Assembly: GCA_013375405.1 (NCBI GenBank)
Contig: JABXJU010000201.1
Coordinates: 1-7,954, forward strand
Length of the DNA: 7,954 bases
Direction of reading: 5' to 3'
DNA from: Candidatus Helarchaeota archaeon
Lineage (GTDB): Archaea; Asgardarchaeota; Lokiarchaeia; Helarchaeales; HEL-GB-A
Positions 6,142 through 7,954 of the stretch are shown piece after piece. Every line of letters begins with the position of its first letter. Positions within the stretch are counted from its first letter, which is position 1. Position numbers and translations under genes: made by a program. The notes under the pieces were generated by a model. It saw only the letters and a program-made list of their open reading frames with translations, had not been told where the DNA came from and did not search any database.

Positions 6142-6837
6142 TTAGCTGCTCGGTTCCGAAAGATTCCGCTGGTTATTGACTTCACGAACTTCTGCGGAAC
6201 TTTTCTGGTATGAGCCCGTCCGGCTCAAATTCAACTCAAGGACGTTATTGAAGTCGCGTGTATAGCCCCCATGAATTTCGAGGATATCTGAGACGGCGAT
6301 GTCATCCCCTTTATCCCAGAGGACAAAATTAATTACTCCGGTCTCATCCCCAATCACGAAAGTATTGATGTTATGCCGCTTTCCATCACGGCGAGTCGTC
6401 ACCTGACGCACCGGTAACTGGTCAATCACCTTAACTATTACATTAATCCCGCGTTCTCTTCGGAGGACATCGATCAGCTGAATAAAGGCGAGAGAGCTTG
6501 TGCTCTCGATCTTTTCGAGATAGACATCCATGTCATACTCGCTTTGATCTAGTCGCTCCCAGGTTCCATATCTACCGATATTGAGCTGGATTTCCCCTCC
6601 GAACTCACTGACATAGCCATTCGAAATTCGGATGACGTCGTCCTCATGGATCTGATTGATCATCTCATCCCACAGGCTCATGGTTACGAGTCCCGTTTCA
6701 TCTCCAACTTTTAAATTTGCGACTTTGTGTTTAGTTCCATCGCGTTTAACGAAGACATCACGCGACGGCTCTTTCTTCACTACTTTCACGATTACCTCTA
6801 CCTTTCGCATGCCCGGCTGTAATTCATTCACTTTCAC
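6142..6837 (-). CDS. Two-OB-fold RPA-like single-stranded nucleic-acid-binding protein
   Basis: The 231 residues hold two clearly duplicated OB folds, about 10-95 and 129-212. Both run through a V-I-V-K-V strand, a basic RDG hairpin (KRDGTKH and RRDGKRH), GDETG, a Leu-Trp-Asp strand (LWDE and LWDK), a D-x-(V/I)-x-(I/E)-I strand and an E(I/L)-x-L-N segment. This is the pattern of archaeal RPA/SSB and SOSS-B-type domains, which coat single-stranded DNA in replication and repair. A charged linker (about 97-125) joins them, and a short Ser/Asn-rich tail lacks zinc-finger cysteines. Start is GTG 6837 on the minus strand, with AGAGGA (6844-6849 on the plus strand) 6 bases upstream. A TATA-like ATTATAAAT lies near 6870-6880. 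It is convergent with TFB and divergent from the small-peptide region. Confidence 0.88.
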   Translation of the reverse strand: MKVNELQPGMRKVEVIVKVVKKEPSRDVFVKRDGTKHKVANLKVGDETGLVTMSLWDEMINQIHEDDVIRISNGYVSEFGGEIQLNIGRYGTWERLDQSEYDMDVYLEKIESTSSLAFIQLIDVLRRERGINVIVKVIDQLPVRQVTTRRDGKRHNINTFVIGDETGVINFVLWDKGDDIAVSDILEIHGGYTRDFNNVLELNLSRTGSYQKSSAEVREVNNQRNLSEPSS

Positions 6838-6920
6838 TTTAATTCCTCTTAGTCTTCATCCTGTTCTAACATTTATAATTCAATAATATATACTTTCTTT
6901 CTTAATTCAATTTAATTTCT

Positions 6921-6936
6921 TTTTATACTATATAGT
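6921..6936 (+). promoter_or_regulatory. TATA-like box upstream of the acidic reading frame
   Basis: TTTTATACTATATAGT contains the 10-bp palindrome ACTATATAGT. With normal spacing the transcript would begin near 6950, giving a leader of about 24 bases to GTG 6974. No SD site is visible before that GTG. Confidence 0.45.
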
Positions 6937-6973
6937 TTACCCGCAATGATTTCTACAAGATCAAAATCCGTTA

Positions 6974-7360
6974 GTGGCGATCCCTAAATTCGAGGTAGGC
7001 ATAGAACCTCGGGTAGCGGAAGAAGTAGAGGAGGTTCGGCTCGAAGATCTTGGGCCAGAAGAACTTGAGGAGTACCTTTCGCAATTCATCACTATGGGAG
7101 TTGAAATAGATACGGGGGCAAAGGAGCAGAAAAAAGAATTAAAAGGTGAGAGAGACAGGATTTTATTTTCCCTTATACGTCCCCTTTTCGAAAACTTTTT
7201 AAATGAAAGCGTGCCATTCTTTTTAAGAAGTGACGGAGATTCGCGTATTATGAGTGAAGAAAAACAACAAGAAAAAAAAGTCTATGTGAAACCAGAAATA
7301 CAAGAGAAAAGCAGTTTGGATGAGAAATTTTCCACAGAGGGGTTCGACATAGGTTTCTGA
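6974..7360 (+). CDS. Acidic hypothetical protein, or upstream frame fused to the peptide gene
   Basis: The 128-codon frame starts at GTG 6974, the first possible start after an in-frame TGA at 6947. I do not recognise it. The first 60 residues are strongly acidic and coding-like (EEVEEVRLEDLGPEELEEYL). They are followed by a hydrophobic/aromatic patch (ILFSLIRPLFENFL, about 63-76). The last 36 residues are the putative precursor peptide, which starts at an in-frame ATG 7250 with its own promoter-like site inside this frame. Three readings are possible: one 128-residue protein, a degenerate gene ending near residue 60-92 whose openness into the peptide is chance, or a precursor with a very long leader. 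No SD site precedes GTG 6974. The PqqD-like gene follows directly. Confidence 0.4.
   Translation: MAIPKFEVGIEPRVAEEVEEVRLEDLGPEELEEYLSQFITMGVEIDTGAKEQKKELKGERDRILFSLIRPLFENFLNESVPFFLRSDGDSRIMSEEKQQEKKVYVKPEIQEKSSLDEKFSTEGFDIGF
7189..7204 (+). promoter_or_regulatory. BRE/TATA-like promoter of the small peptide gene
   Basis: CGAAAA (7189-7194) fits an archaeal BRE and is followed by TTTTTAAAT (7196-7204). A transcript would begin near 7225, about 25 bases before ATG 7250, with GGAG (7235-7238) in the leader. It lies inside the longer reading frame and supports separate expression of the peptide and the PqqD-like gene. Confidence 0.5.
7250..7360 (+). CDS. Putative RiPP precursor peptide (36 residues) before a PqqD-like protein
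   Basis: The peptide starts at ATG 7250, with GGAG 11 bases upstream, and ends at the TGA that is embedded in the next gene's SD site. The N-terminal half is charged (MSEEKQQEKK) and leads into VYVKPEIQ. Y12-x-x-P15-x-I17 after KK resembles the YxxPxL leader motif recognised by PqqD-like RiPP recognition elements in lasso-peptide and other RiPP families. The C-terminal part (SSLDEKFSTEGFDIGF) would be the core. It has three Phe, two Gly, Ser, Thr and Asp but no Cys, which argues against thioether bridges. The placement of a short leader-like peptide directly before an RRE gene is typical for RiPP loci. That it is a precursor, and how it would be modified, is inference. It is in frame with the longer upstream frame. 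Confidence 0.5.
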   Translation: MSEEKQQEKKVYVKPEIQEKSSLDEKFSTEGFDIGF

Positions 7361-7370
7361 GGTGGTTACA

Positions 7371-7649
7371 GTGTCTAAACTGAAATTAAAAGAAGATGTT
7401 GATGTTGAAGAAAAAGAAGAATACATTTCGCGTGAATTAGGTGCGATTCTCATCAACTATGAGACTAGCAAATATTATGAGACGAATGACACGGGTACCT
7501 ACATAATCAAATTACTACAAGCGGCAAAAACCGCAGAGGAAATTGTTGAAGCTATTTGTAAGGATTATGAAGTAGATCAGACTACGGCCCTCACAGATCT
7601 CAATGAGTTCTTAGATATCTTGAAAAAATATGACCTGATTGAAGATTAA
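7371..7649 (+). CDS. PqqD-like protein (RiPP recognition element domain)
   Basis: This 92-residue protein fits the PqqD fold. It has an N-terminal beta region (SRELGAILINYETSKYYETNDTGTYIIKLL, about 20-49), where Y-x-x-N-x-T-G replaces the usual Y-x-L-N-x-T-G text. It then has KTAEEIVEAICKDYEVDQTTALTDLNEFLDILKKYDLI, the typical three-helix end with acidic residues. PqqD-like domains bind RiPP leader peptides in a groove formed by the third strand and present them to a maturase. The start is GTG 7371, because GAGGTG (7359-7364) overlaps the peptide gene's stop at good spacing; GTG 7362 would sit on that site. The overlap shows translational coupling with the peptide. No radical SAM, cyclase, ATP-grasp or protease gene is visible in the window, so the partner enzyme must lie elsewhere or the domain is used differently. 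Confidence 0.82.
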   Translation: MSKLKLKEDVDVEEKEEYISRELGAILINYETSKYYETNDTGTYIIKLLQAAKTAEEIVEAICKDYEVDQTTALTDLNEFLDILKKYDLIED

Positions 7650-7664
7650 TTAATCAAGATCTAC

Positions 7665-7669
7665 TTTTT
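7665..7669 (+). terminator. Oligo-T run after the PqqD-like gene
   Basis: T5 at 16 bases past the stop, in the 39-base convergent gap. No stem is visible; it is a possible archaeal terminator that would end the peptide/PqqD unit. Confidence 0.3.
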
Positions 7670-7688
7670 CAACATTCTAAGTGTTTCG

Positions 7689-7954
7689 TTAATCTATGGG
7701 ATTTGCACACTTTGGACAAAACTTAAAGGCAGTATTCTCCACTTCGAACCCGCATTTTTGGCAAAGGCGCTTCGTTTCGAAGGGGGTAGCACACTTCGGG
7801 CAAAACTTAAAGTCAGGATTCATCACTACAAATCCACATTTCGGGCAAAGTCTTCCAACGGGTTCTGTACTTTCTTGAGGAGGAGAAGAAGGCGTTTCAG
7901 GAAGGGGACCATCAGGGGGTGGTGAGATTTCAGGAACTTGAACTTCAGGGGGTG
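7689..7954 (-). CDS. C-terminal part of a proline-rich tandem zinc-ribbon protein (5' end outside window)
   Basis: The minus-strand frame is open from the right edge to TAA (7689-7691), covering 88 codons with no start seen. A Pro/Glu/Ser-rich linker (PPEVQVPEISPPPDGP and SSPPQE) leads into two near-identical 28-residue zinc ribbons. The first is CPKC-x11-CPKC (LCPKCGFVVMNPDFKFCPKC) and the second CQKC-x11-CPKC, with FKFCPKCA shared. It ends ANPID. Four-cysteine zinc ribbons of this kind are common archaeal protein- or nucleic-acid-binding tails on membrane, ESCRT-like or regulatory proteins. The function depends on the missing N-terminus. The plus-strand frame over 7696-7878 is a shadow of this repeat. 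It is convergent with the PqqD-like gene, so it is probably not part of that unit. Confidence 0.8.
   Translation of the reverse strand, partial: PPEVQVPEISPPPDGPLPETPSSPPQESTEPVGRLCPKCGFVVMNPDFKFCPKCATPFETKRLCQKCGFEVENTAFKFCPKCANPID

Noticed and set aside
7250..7360. Assignment of the small peptide as a lasso peptide
   Set aside because: The leader motif is suggestive, but no lasso cyclase or leader protease is present and no Gly-first core with Asp/Glu at position 7-9 is evident, so only a generic RiPP precursor is proposed.
7696..7878. Plus-strand 60-codon frame with repeated HFGQNLK-like text
   Set aside because: The repeat is the antisense image of the duplicated zinc ribbon encoded on the minus strand.

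Overview
The window is archaeal. The evidence is an XPD/Rad3-type helicase, a transcription factor B (TFIIB homologue) with two cyclin repeats, a Cdc48-type N-domain protein, a two-OB-fold RPA-like protein, TATA-like boxes upstream of several genes, and frequent TTG/GTG starts with Shine-Dalgarno (SD) sites. The mix of a eukaryote-like information-processing set, a winged-helix/V4R regulator, a proline-rich zinc-ribbon protein and a PqqD domain would suit an Asgard-type lineage. That placement is inference only; no marker here fixes the phylum. No rRNA, tRNA, CRISPR array or transposase was seen.

Layout: (1) 2-3266, a GC-rich, tightly packed plus-strand operon: the C-terminal part of a membrane protein, an XPD-like iron-sulfur helicase and a two-winged-helix protein (gaps of 7 and 3 bases). 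(2) 3267-3583, an AT-rich spacer with a short hairpin, oligo-T runs, a pair of 9-bp palindromes and a TATA-like box. (3) 3584-4249, a winged-helix plus V4R-like ligand-sensing regulator. (4) 4356-4877, minus strand, a stand-alone Cdc48 N-terminal domain without any AAA+ ATPase. (5) 4878-5129, a divergent promoter region with six TTGCG/CGCAA half-sites, including two identical TTGCG-N5-CGCAA palindromes. (6) 5130-6062, a TFB paralogue with a degenerate zinc ribbon, followed by a hairpin/oligo-T terminator. (7) 6142-6837, minus strand, the two-OB-fold protein. (8) 6974-7649, a small acidic reading frame whose last 36 codons look like an independent RiPP precursor, followed by a PqqD-like protein (RiPP recognition element). 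(9) 7689-7954, minus strand, the C-terminal part of a tandem zinc-ribbon protein that runs off the right edge.

How they may work together: the XPD operon and the OB-fold protein point to DNA opening, repair or transcription. The TFB paralogue and the V4R regulator point to conditional transcription control, each with its own candidate operators. The strongest candidate for an undescribed system is the precursor-like peptide plus PqqD pair. It has a YxxPxI leader-like motif and its own BRE/TATA-like promoter, but no maturation enzyme is visible in the window.
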